From positions 8,851,501 to 8,915,500 of the forward strand of contig NC_079487.1 of the NCBI RefSeq assembly GCF_020520425.1: a stretch of 64,000 nucleotides of DNA, in the 5' to 3' direction. The translations under genes and the position numbers were made by a program. The notes under the pieces are model-generated. The model saw nothing but the letters and a program-made list of their open reading frames with translations, had not been told where the DNA came from and did not search any database. Shown in pieces: positions 11,510 through 22,400 of this stretch (the stretch's first letter is position 1; every line of letters begins with the position of its first letter). This DNA comes from Spinacia oleracea. Its lineage: Eukaryota; Streptophyta; Magnoliopsida; Caryophyllales; Amaranthaceae.

Positions 11510-13448
11510 AAAGTTTTGTGTAAGGCGGTCTTACAAGGATACCCCTTTTATTTTAAGATTCCAAACCCTAATTCATTTCTCTGCCTCCCTCCTAAACTCT
11601 TCCCCCTCTCTCTCTCTCTCTCTCCTAACCCTCTGTCTCTCTCTCTCTCCTAACACTCTTCCTCTATCTCCTCTCCGCGGAAGAGCTGGTGTGTGGCCGT
11701 TTTCGGCGATGTTGAAGCGCGGAGAGGTGGTGTGTGGTCGTTTTCGGCGACGTTGAAGCTAGAAGACGGTTGATTCGGCGAGGAAGGCGATGTAGTTGTC
11801 GCTAAATGAGGTAATTATTCCATATAGCTCCTCCTTTCTTCAATTCTGTTAGGTTTTTGAATTTTCAATTCATTTTAGGTTTATGATTTTTCAATTCTTT
11901 TTTTAGATTAATTTTTTAGATTTTACATTACGGACTTTGAATTTTTCGATTTCTTTTGTAGATCTGAGACTGAGAGGAGGTGGCAGCGGCGCCGAAAATT
12001 ACTTTACTTGAGGTGGAGGTGTCGTCGATGATGGAGGCAACAGAGGCGGATAATTAGGTTTTGGATGATTGATGCCTTGTTAACGTTTCTCATCGCTACA
12101 ACTCCTCGCCGTCGTGGATGCGGCGGTGGCTGTTTGTCAAAGAAGGGCGCAACACTATCGAGGCACACACCAACCTTTACCCTCGCCCCTGGCCTGGTGG
12201 TCGTTGGTGGCAGAAGACCACCTCCTGCTCATGTTGTTGTTCGATGTTGTTGATAGCTGGTGGCGTGTTTGTTGCGTTTGTTTGTTTGATTTGTTTTAAT
12301 TGATAATAATTTTGGTTTAGTTATGATGATTTCGTTTTAGTTAAGAATATTGTTGTTTTAGTTATATTTTATTTCGTTTTAGTTAAGGTTTTTTAAGTTT
12401 TAGTTACGTATTTTTCAGTATCAATTCAGGGCTTTAGTTATGATTTTCCGAGTTTTAGTTATGATTTCACGAGTTTTAGTTACAATTTTCTTGGTTTTAG
12501 TTAAGATTTTTTGAGTTTTAGTTACGTATTTTCGAGTTTCAGATAACGAATTTCAGAGTTTTAGTTAAGATACAAAATTTTAAGAATTGAAAATAATTAG
12601 TTAAGCAATTGAATCAATTAGTTAAAAATGAAACTAATAAGTTAAGCTTCAGAACCAATTAGTTAAGCAATGTAATAAATTAGTTAAGTAATGTAACATA
12701 TTAGTTAAACCATGCAACCAATTAGTGAAGCACCAATTAGTGAAGCACTGGATTTAATTAAGTTAACCACTGGAACTAATTAATTAAGTTTGAGATTCAA
12801 TTAGTTCAACAACGAAACTAATTAGTTATGCAACGAAACCAATTAGTTAAGCAATGAACCAATTAGTTAAGCACTTAAACCAATTAGTTAACCAATGAAA
12901 TCAATTAGTTAAGCATAGCAACTAATTAGTTAAGATTTTATGAGTTTTAGTTAATAATAAGTTTGTTCAAAAATAATAACTATTCGACTCATAAATTTTA
13001 CTATTTATCTTTATACCTTAACTATTTTGTTATTCAATTAGTTTTGATTTTATTACTTTTAGTTATGTTTTACACTAGTTTAGTTAGTACCAACAAAAAA
13101 TTGAAAAATTTAATTTTGAAAAAATATTCGAATCGAAAAAAAAAAAATTAAGCCTGAAATCCAATTAGTTAAGCCTGAAATCCAATTCGTTAAGCTTGAA
13201 GTCCAATTAGTTAAGCCTGAAGTCCAATTAGTTAAGTCTGGAAAAAAAAAATCGAAAAACAAAAATTTCAAAAATTTATTTTCAAAAAAAAAATTTCAAA
13301 AATTTATTTTCAAAAAAAAATTTAAAAGAAAATTATATGCTGACGTTAGCATGACATCAGCACAGCGCCAACATGGCTGCCAACGGGGCTGACAGCAAGA
13401 CTACTAATAAGGCGGTCTTTCCTGTGAGGCGGTCTCACACAAAAGTTT
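11510..13448. mobile_element. inverted-repeat element of the AAGACCG family, long copy
   Basis: Left end aaagttttgtgtaaggcggt; right end, inverted, aaacttttgtgtgagaccgc. About 150 bp of its interior (12960-13095) is nearly identical, inverted, to the interior of the small element at 31481-31911, so the two are one family. No transposase. It holds a CT microsatellite (11604-11650), a diverged tandem pair (about 11685-11755) and the repeat field listed separately. Confidence 0.6.
12300..13250. repeat. degenerate short repeats, gagttttagtta and aattagttaagca types
   Basis: First about ten copies of a gttttagttatgatt-like unit (12310-12570). Then some twenty copies of an aaccaattagttaagca-like unit of about 20-25 bp (12590-13240), interrupted by a unique stretch at 12950-13130. 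The same unit recurs in the 31481 and 50937 elements, so it is a feature of the element family. Confidence 0.8.
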
Positions 13449-13854
13449 CTCCGTTTTCTCCTGTGATGGGGTTTGGAAAAACTCAATAACCACGACATCT
13501 TTTCTCCATTCTATCTGATGTTGATCCCCGTTTGGTAAGTATCCGTCCCTCTGTACTATGCAATTACTAAAGAAAACTGTAAAGCAAGAATCTTGAATAT
13601 GAAGAAATTATTAGCGATAGAAGGATAGAAAGAGAGAAAAACCTGGAATCGGATTCAGACATTGTGAATTGGTTATACAAATGCGACTAATGAATTTGTG
13701 GTAGTATTTTATATGAATGCTGATGGTTTCAACCGGTTAAAGCATAATTGTGAATTAGAAATAATGGATTGATTTGAGTTTGATTTCGAGGTTAAGATTC
13801 GGGAAAAACAAGAATATTCGACATGAATGACTGAGTGATTAGTTTAGGATCCAA

Positions 13855-14012
13855 CCTGATAATTTTACACACCCTTTTGTAATTAAGGCTTGTGGTGATT
13901 CTTTTCTTATTGCATTTGGGTAATTGTTAGTTGGGAATGTAATTGATATTTAGGGAAATGGCTAATGCACGGTTAGTGTTTGATAGATTGTCTAATAGAG
14001 AAATGAGTATGC
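13855..14012 (+). pseudogene. PPR gene fragment inside the hAT-like element
   Basis: PDNFTHPFVIKACGDSF (13855-13905) followed, after a stop, by MANARLVFDRLSNREMS (about 13961-14011). These are the typical PPR phrases for the motif start and the ARxVFDxxxxRxxx turn. It is too short and broken to function. Either the hAT-like element captured it or it is older sequence within the element. Confidence 0.6.
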
Positions 14013-14092
14013 AATGATAGTCTTACATTGTTCCGGAGAGTTTGCAACAAAACAAGAATTTACATTGACCAGTAACTTGTTCTTATTAGATA

Positions 14093-14557
14093 CTAGATTA
14101 GATCCCGTGCATGCACGGATATTTTAAAATTATTGTTTGACCATATTTTTTACTCCGTATAAAATACTTCTTCTCTTAAACATAATGCATAATTAATAAA
14201 TCTTGAACATATTCATATTTAATCATCTGATGTGAAACTTTACGTATTACATATTTTATATGCATAATATGCTAATTTGATCAAAATATTGATTAAATGT
14301 ATTTTCTATTATTGATATACCGATTTGACAGAAATATTTCAATATAATGTTAAGCAAGTTATTATGTGGTATTTATTATTGTCTTATTAGTAAGCCAATA
14401 TTTTGTTTCCATACATAAATCATTTATAAAAACTGTTAAAAACTAAATACATAAATAAATTAGATATATTTTAGGAAGCAGGCTTTTGGCGGGAAAAAAT
14501 TGCACCAGGAAGTGACATGTGTCATTCCTGGTGTCTCTTTTAGTATATAGTAATAGA
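14093..14557 (-). mobile_element. non-autonomous Helitron, 465 bp, complete
   Basis: Read on the minus strand it begins TCTATTACTATATACTAAAA (14557 downwards) and ends with the palindrome CCGTGCATGCACGG, then 8 nt and CTAG (14096-14093). Flanking bases are A before and T after, the expected AT insertion site without target duplication. No protein-coding capacity. Nested in the hAT-like element. Confidence 0.85.
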
Positions 14558-14599
14558 TGCTTGACCACAAAAGTCGACCCGCTATAGGCCCTATTAGCT

Positions 14600-14705
14600 T
14601 TTGACTGTGACCCTGACCCGACCCTGACCCTGACCCTGACCCGCACGTATTTTCATTGACCCGCAAATGACCCGCCCCACTAGTGACCCGCCCCGACCCG
14701 CCCAA
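14600..14705. repeat. short tgaccc/cccgccc tandem repeats (hAT subterminal)
   Basis: Repeats of tgaccc and gacccg run up to the right end of the hAT-like element. Inverted gggtcgtgaccc words occur near its left end (11318-11330). They probably are transposase-binding subterminal repeats. Confidence 0.55.
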
Positions 14706-15922
14706 TAACCAGGTCTACTCCCGATCCCCTGATATTTGACCATATCCTGTCAAGATTGCCAGTAAGAACCCTATCTCGTTTTAATTCTGTTTGCAAAATT
14801 TGGCATTCTACAATTTCCAGTCCTCAATTTGCAGAATCACACTTTAAGTTATGTTCTTTATCCTCCGATCAATTGATCCTACTTACTGCTGAGAACCCAT
14901 TCAAGCTTATGTTGGTGCATTATGATGATAAACTTAACCATCTAGGAAACCCTATTGAATCGAATTTCTCTCTTGATCTACGTTTTCAACAGCAGTTAAA
15001 CACAGAAACAGACCGAAGTGTGTTTTTTGTGGGTTCTTGTAATGGCCTAATTTGCTTGTATTATCAGAGTTTTGATTTCAATGATGTTGAGACTTTTCAA
15101 TTTGATGATATCCACGGTTGGGAGACTTATTATCAAGTTAAACGTTGTTGTGGTTTCTTCGTTATTTGTAATCCTGTAACGCATGAATACCATGAAATTA
15201 CTAATCCTTCAAAAACTACTCCTAGTTACGAGTTATTCGATATGCATGATTATTGGTTCGGTTATATACCCTCGATTGACGACTATAAAATTGTTGCTCG
15301 ATCACTCAGTTCTTACATCTATGTGTATTCCTTGAAGATTGGGAAATGGAACAAAGTTTATGATACCAATAAGCCTTTTTTACTACGTTACGGTACCCTA
15401 CCACGTTGTCGGAGACTATGGTGGTGTTTAATGATTTTGTGTATCGGCCTTTCGACTGTATAGGGAGTTGCTGACGTGGCACATTGTCGGATTTGATTTA
15501 GTAAATGAGCAAATCAAAGAATTTTCATGGATGAGTTGGCTAATGGAATACAATTCAATAGCTAATTTCTTTGTCATGAATGGGAGCTTATCATTACTTT
15601 GCACCTAGAAGCGAAACCTGTTGCTGATATTTGGATATTGAAACACTACGATGAATGGAATTCTTGGGAGAAATTGTTTTCCTTTCATTTTGATGACATG
15701 ACTATTTTAGATATCACTCCCACAGGCATGATTTTAGCACAATATAGGACTTGGAAGCCACATCTTATCTAAATCAAGATAATAGACCCAATTCAGGACA
15801 CTGAATTGTCGTCAATGGATGTTTCTGATTGGAAACTAAATAACGGAGGAAGTTATGTTGGAACTTTTGGCCTTTTGGAACAATCAAGCCCCCTGATGAT
15901 GAGGAAGACCATGAGGTTTAAT

Positions 15923-16463
15923 CACGTCAACAATGATGAGGTTTAACAAAATTTTGCTCTGATATTGAATATCTGGTTCCCCTTTCCCCTTTCCCCTTTC
16001 CCCTTTTAAGTTGTGTTACTTTTTCCTAAGCATCAACTTGTATCGCATTTTAATGGGCACTCAGCAAACATTGTGGAAAATTTTGAGAGAAACATCATTT
16101 GATTAATTTCATTGTACACTTAAATACAATACTATTATGTGAAGTATAATAACTGTACTACATTGCTTAAGAAAACATTTCGGTTAATCTTATCCTTTCT
16201 ATCCCTCAGTTCAGACGTCGGTAATTCAGACTAACAGGTTTAACAAAAAAACAATATCAAAACTGCCTGCTTCAAACTGCTCACCAATGAACATACGTCT
16301 TCAATAATCTAATCTTAATTTCTTTTTACGGGGCCTGAATCCCTTAAACGTGTGCGTGCGCACAAATATATACATATAAAAGTTCTTTTCCAGATTGACC
16401 CTGGCCTTTATAGTGCTCAAACAGCATCAACAGATATACAGGAGTAACTTCTAAAGTCCAATT
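15923..16463. other. 3' flank between F-box pseudogene and PRD1
   Basis: Contains a short (ttcccct)n run near 15978-16010 and presumably the PRD1 3' UTR on the minus strand. No further gene is seen. Confidence 0.5.
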
Positions 16464-19400
16464 TCAGCCAGTAATCTCAAACCTCCCATTTTCTGCAAGC
16501 CTGGAAAACAAGTCTGTTTCTTCCATTAATCTATTAGCTCTGGATTGATTTCCAACAGAATTAATATCCAGATGTGATTCAGACGACATTAATTGAAGTA
16601 GAAGCTCACAAACTTCTCCCAAGTTGCTTGACATAGTGACGACCTTCCTTCCTTGCTCACCCGTGGAATTATCTTCATTATTTTCCATGCATATACATCT
16701 TCTGCATGCCTGCAATTCATATTTGTAAAACAAAATTGGTTACACATCATATTCTTAATTGCTTTCTAGTTGACTGTAACTCTTGTAAGGAAGGTTTTAC
16801 ATCACAAGATGTTCGAAAGTAGACTACGTGGAATAGTAATCTATACACAATTGTGATTGTAGTATACAACCAACAATCTTAATTTATACATCTGAGCATT
16901 ATATTCAAGCGGTAACTGTTTATGCTGGCCATCCTTCCAATCCTAAACATATTCCCCATATATGTCATTATGTCAAAGCCATTTGATAGATACATATTTT
17001 GTCTTAATTAGAGTTTAGTTGAGTAATATCCAATTTTGTTACTTCAAAATAATTTTAATCAAAACAAGCAGGGCTCAGGTGAGTACAAAACATAATGAGT
17101 GGCAGAACAGCTCATGGCAAAGTTTATTTAAGACGCGAAATTAAGATCAGAGTTACCTGAAACTCATGATTCAGTTTAGCAATTTGATCAGGCGTCAGAT
17201 AAGCGGACAGCAGCAGCTGTTGAAATAAGAGAACCACCTCAACACTTACGTTATTAGGAGAGAGGTTTTCAATTAAGCCAGATACACAGGCTTTATCGAA
17301 CACAGAATTCATCCATAAAGGAGCAGTTTTTGATCTTAAAAGTGCTGTAGCAATGTGCACTGCAGGCCTGTGATGATTCATGAATGATGTAGACACTGAA
17401 GATGGAGCGGCCAAAGATCTTGCTAGCTCTTCCACAACCATCTTGCACCAGCTGTGGTTTCTAGCTAAACTTGTATGGCACACACTAGGTATTTCCCAGC
17501 TGAATATCATTGATAAAGAAAGGCTAGAGTTCATGGCAATACGCAGATCACAATGGAAAACCAGGCCTTCTAGTACCGCAACTATGGACCTTAAATACCC
17601 CATGCTGCATTTTACTCCATTCTGTTGATCTGTGATTCCACTCAACAACTCGATCAGGCAATATGAGGCAACCAATTTAACCAGGGGTGATCCAAAATGC
17701 AGGAATCTGCATATATCCTGGCAAAAAATTCCAACTGTAGGAAGTGTACATGTCCCTTCTGGTAAATTGAAGAAATTCTGCCAACCCATGCTTCCTGGTA
17801 GAACAACTTGCAAACTAAAGCATAAAAGAGTCAGCAATCTGTACAAGTAGAAAGATAATTAAGATATACTTCTAATTACCAAAAAAAAAAAAAACACCTT
17901 CTTAGGTAGAAGTGGATAAATAACAGTAGAAAAACTAAGGCATGCTCAGTGTCTGATTCCTCTTCGTGTTCAATTGAAGCAGATCCATTTGCAAAGAATC
18001 CTTTAACTGTGGCTCGCATTAGGGAGGCTAAAGAAGAATCCAGAAGTATGAACTTTGCAGTTTCTACAAGTGCCCCCTGAGTGGAATGATGCAAAACCAT
18101 TGAAAGGACACCAAGTACTAAGAGATGCTCTTCTGTCCATCCGTTAGTCATCATGGTAGAAGTAAAGGAATCCAATAGCTGCATGAAGAGAGAAGAATTG
18201 AAAAAAAGAAAGAAAAGTTTCAAGGATGAGACTAGTCTAGGTCGCAATGCTTTAAACAAATAGACTTACCTACCTTCATCACAACTACAAGCCAAGCTTT
18301 ATCATCGTAGAGTGTTTGAGACTGCACAGAACATAGAATGATGAATATAAAACGTGAAACGATCATGTAGCTCTCCAGCGAGGAAGTGCATAACAAATTT
18401 GAACAGAGATTCTGAGCTGCTATGTCCATCCCATGCATGCAGAGCTGATCTGAAGCATGAGGAAAGATGTTGATAATTGACGATATGAAATGAATAAATG
18501 ATATTACATCCTCTAGCAGCAAATCTTTTCCAACAAGCTGTTTCAGTAAAAGGACCAACAGTTTTGGTAAAAGGTTGTCTTCAACAGAAGCTAAACGTGC
18601 AATATCGTGGAAATTACGTATCCTGCAATTTACTAGGGTCCCATTTGAGAAACTATTTCGAGAGAGTTTGAGGATCTGGCAAGACAAGGATTTGCTGAGT
18701 TTCTCCTGTTGAAACAACCATTCTAGCGTGGACGGATGAATGTCGAAGGACGATAAGTCCCAGTCTCGTTCTCGTTCCTCCAAGAGATGGAAGAAAATAA
18801 CTTCTGCATCCGAACTGTAACAGATCTGGTAGTTTGTCTTGGAAAAGCATCTACACAGAGCATAAAGATTCAACAAATGGACAACAACAGTTGATTCAGC
18901 AGCTCCAGAAAGTAAGTGGCTGCTGTTGGCAAGCATATACTGCTCCAGAGAAGTCAAAACTAGCTTCTTGTCAGCAAGCCTGATGAAGATGGGAAATACC
19001 AGAAGGTTAAAATGTAAAATTTAAAGGACATTCATATGTCAGAAATGTAAAGCAGGCTTAGAGACTTGCATTTCATCGTATAAAGAGCTGATATACAGTA
19101 TTTGCAATACAGCAGTCTGGCAAGACGATAGTTCTATGTTGTATTTCTGCCCAAGAAGAAACAGAAGATCAACAGGATCTATTGGCAAAGCAGATGCAAC
19201 TGCTCTGATGGATTGGCCAGATTCATCTCCAAGAATATTATCCACAACTGTACTCAACATCAGGTACACTCTCAATTTCATCTTCTCTGTTGGGTACAGA
19301 CCTAAACATCTGAAAGACAAGCTGAACCACGAGAGTGAAATTAGATCATGAGTGTGTTGCAAGGCCTGATTATCATGAGCTTGTAACAGTACAAAGTCCA

Positions 19401-22400
19401 AGGTCTCCAAAATCCCCAAAACACTCTCCTCTTCCAATCCATTGATTTCTGTTATAAACCAAGGTACTATATGGTTTTGACATACTTCTATAACTGAATT
19501 CCTCAGTTGCATCTCTGTACTGTTGTTACTTGTGGAGCTGATTTCAAGACTGAATGAATATGCCTCTTTTAAAAGAGATAAAGAATGCAGAAGTTGGTAG
19601 CTGTTTAGGTCATTTGTGCTCAATGAGGACAATATTGCATGTCTTGATGCTTCTAGGAGTGTAGGCATCAGATTTGTAGCTCCACTAGCAGAAGGAGATT
19701 TCAGAAGAGAAATAAACATGGAACATATGGTAATGAATGTTTCAGGAAGCATACCCATATCTCCAGCATTGTATCTCTTTAGCATTAGCGTCAAGGAACC
19801 ACTTATTGCTTCAACAAGTTTGGTAGATACTACTCCAGGGGAACTTGAGATGCCAACCAATATGAGCTTTAACATCTGGGATTGAACAGGATGAAAAGGT
19901 ATTTCAGCTACGTGAGGCAGAACGGAGACCAAAGTAGAGAAGCCAAGGGAAAGCCTCTGCCTGAAGGTGTGTTCAGCTGTTGATAAGAGATCGAGAACTT
20001 GAATGCAAGAGCTTACAATTTTATCCTTGTACTCTGTACAAAGTAGAAATAAAGCATACAGTTAGGTAGCTTGAAAAATGTATCGAACAAGAAAACTATA
20101 CCTGCATAAATATTAGCCGCCGATTACTACAGTATAATGTGAATTCAAATGGTGGATATTTGGAGAAAAAACATTACTCAAAGCGTAACTGAGATATATA
20201 TAAAGTAATATACACGTAACATAATGTCCCAAGAATTCCCTTAATTCCGATTCTTTATGAAATTTTGTGTTCAGGTATCACTTGAGGCGGATTGAAAACT
20301 AAAAGTACCACGAGCAAATTGTTACCTGATAGCCTCAGTATTTCAAATATATAGTCCGCAAGATTTTCTTCCACCAAAACTTGAATTTGTTTGAGTGAAC
20401 AGTCTCCGCATGATAAACAATGTACTATGAGGTCTAGTGTAGAAATTTGAACTTGACCATCTGGAGAGAGCAATGGGGACTTAATAGCCTCAGCAAACAA
20501 TCTACTTAAAGAAGAATCATTAGTTTCACCATTGGAGGATTGTGTATAGTTATCAGATTCACAGGTATCCATCATGTTGAATTCACTTGAAAAGGCATTT
20601 GAGAGGAATCCTCTTTGACTCAACACCTTCAGAAGGGCTACACAGGTAAATCAACCGTTACTAAACTGTGAGCCTTGAAATTGAATGCAAATACAAAGAG
20701 CTTCTTGCAGTGCTTCTTTTCCATGTGATGTAAGATACTATAACCAAAAAACAAAATGTAAAGCCCACCTCATCAGAAATTACGAACTTGAATGAATTGC
20801 CAAAAGTAAAAAGTTACTAACTTAATGTCCCTAAGTGAACACCTAGCTTAGCTTGCAGACTCAATTTGATCCTTAACAAAAGATGATAGGTTTGTCGAGC
20901 AAACTGCTCAAGAGATTATACCAAGCAAAGGTACAAGTCATACGTTCCTTCACAACTTCCTCTAAATTCTTAAAAAAGTTTGACCAACTGAAGACTATAA
21001 CTGATATGATATTGCACTGCACTAGACTGATCATATGGAAGCCTAATCTCTACGTGGCCAGAGAATTAAAAAAATTGGACTCCAAAAGTGTAGGTCCTCT
21101 ACTCTAATAAACCTAATCATATAGGCAACTCTGGATATTGACTTGCAGGCTTGCTGCTTAGTTATGCAAGTGTTCCAGAGTGATCCAAGCTAGAAGGCTA
21201 TCGTGTAAGGGTAATTTTAAAAAATAAGGGACAGACCTAAACAGTTTAAGCGAACATCATCTCTTTGAGTCTTCATAAGTGCATCTAACGATAATTGCAA
21301 GATCACGGAGCAGTACTCAAGCAGTACATCAGCACCTTCCTGATCTTTACTGGAATGCTGCAGGATACATATCCTGTATAAAACAAACATGATCTCCCCT
21401 CGGATTTCTTCACTGCATTTGTGATGGCACATCAATGACACAGTGAAAAGATAATCATCCATGCTCAATAAATAAACTGCTCTGAGTTTGCTCTGGCTGA
21501 TACCTGGGCAACTGAAGACCCATCACAAGGTTGTTGATCAGGCCAGCTTTATCTTTGATACAAGCATAAGTATCCATTTGGCGTGTCAAAAGAACTCCAA
21601 GACAATGTAGCTGCATTTATAGTGAATAGAGAAAAATCAGTGAGTCTAACTTAGTCCCGGGGAGGGAGATGACAGCAAGAAAAGGAAAAAATCCTGTTAC
21701 TGACAAATGTTTAGAACTGATAATCCAAACTTGCCTAGAAAACGTTGGATATGACAGAAGGCTGAACATAACTGATTTAGAATTTTAGACTTACTAATGA
21801 ACGTAGTATGTTTGATGTTATTTGAAGGAAATGCATTTATAGGAGACTCAGAAACCATATAGTAAATGGAAAGAAGTTTGATGAAACAATTACTCCGTCC
21901 GTCCCTTAATACTCGACCTGTTTTGACAGGACACGCTTGCCAATGCACAACTTTGACCACCAATTTCTTTAACTACATATTATAAAAACATATTATAAAA
22001 ACATATAAAAATATTAATATTTTGAAAATATATATTAAGATGAAGCCAACAATATATTATATACTAACATTTGTTTTCATATACTAGAAATAAAATAGGG
22101 TCAAAGTGAATTATGTGAATAGTGCAAAAAGTCAAACCGGGTCGAGTATTAAGGAACGGAGGGAGTACGTACACTATGCTTGGATAGGAAGATTTGGAGG
22201 GAAAGTGAGTACTGTAATACATTTTCCTTGTATTGGAGGGATGCATTTTCCTTCCCCTTTAAATTAACCAATTCCCCTTCCATTGTTGGACAGATTTGAA
22301 AGGAAAACAGAAGCTCACTCTCTCTCTTCTCTCTCCTCTCTTTCCCTCCGTAAATGCTAACCAGTCAAAGAGTTAAGCATGGTAGTATTTATTCCATTCA

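Larger units (their letters stand above)
11252..14717. mobile_element. hAT-like DNA transposon, non-autonomous, 3466 bp
   Basis: Ends TAGGCCTGGTTATT and, inverted, TAGACCTGGTTATT. It is flanked by CTCTCGAT (11244-11251) and CTCCCGAT (14718-14725), an 8 bp target duplication with one mismatch, which is diagnostic of hAT elements. Removing it rejoins the F-box gene. Both subterminal zones carry gggtca/tgaccc words, as hAT subterminal repeats do. No transposase is visible. It contains an inverted-repeat element (11510-13448), a PPR fragment (13855-14012) and a Helitron (14093-14557). Confidence 0.8.
11186..15922 (+). pseudogene. F-box protein pseudogene, split by a hAT-like element
   Basis: The first 22 codons (ATG at 11186, starting MAKL as in the related copies at 34852 and 54310) are separated from the rest by the insertion at 11252-14717. 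After it the F-box (PLIFDHILSRLPVRTLSRF, about 14725-14785) continues into an F-box-associated domain: FVGSCNGLICLY, FFVICNPVTHEYHEITNP, IPSIDDYKIVA. A frameshift near 15395-15450, a stop near 15608 and another near 15770 break the C-terminal half, whose remnants (WILKHYDEWNSWEKLFSF) still align with the 53121-54310 copy. F-box proteins supply substrate specificity to SCF ubiquitin ligases; this copy cannot. A one-base loss at the insertion site may also be present. Confidence 0.88.

Noticed and set aside
14608-14642. Telomere-like repeat
   Set aside because: The unit is ccctga/tgaccc, not the plant telomere unit ccctaaa, and it fits hAT subterminal repeats.
19039-19932. Several separate minus-strand genes between 16.4 and 24.7 kb
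   Set aside because: The ORFs are exons of one gene: splice signals, phases and order all match PRD1.
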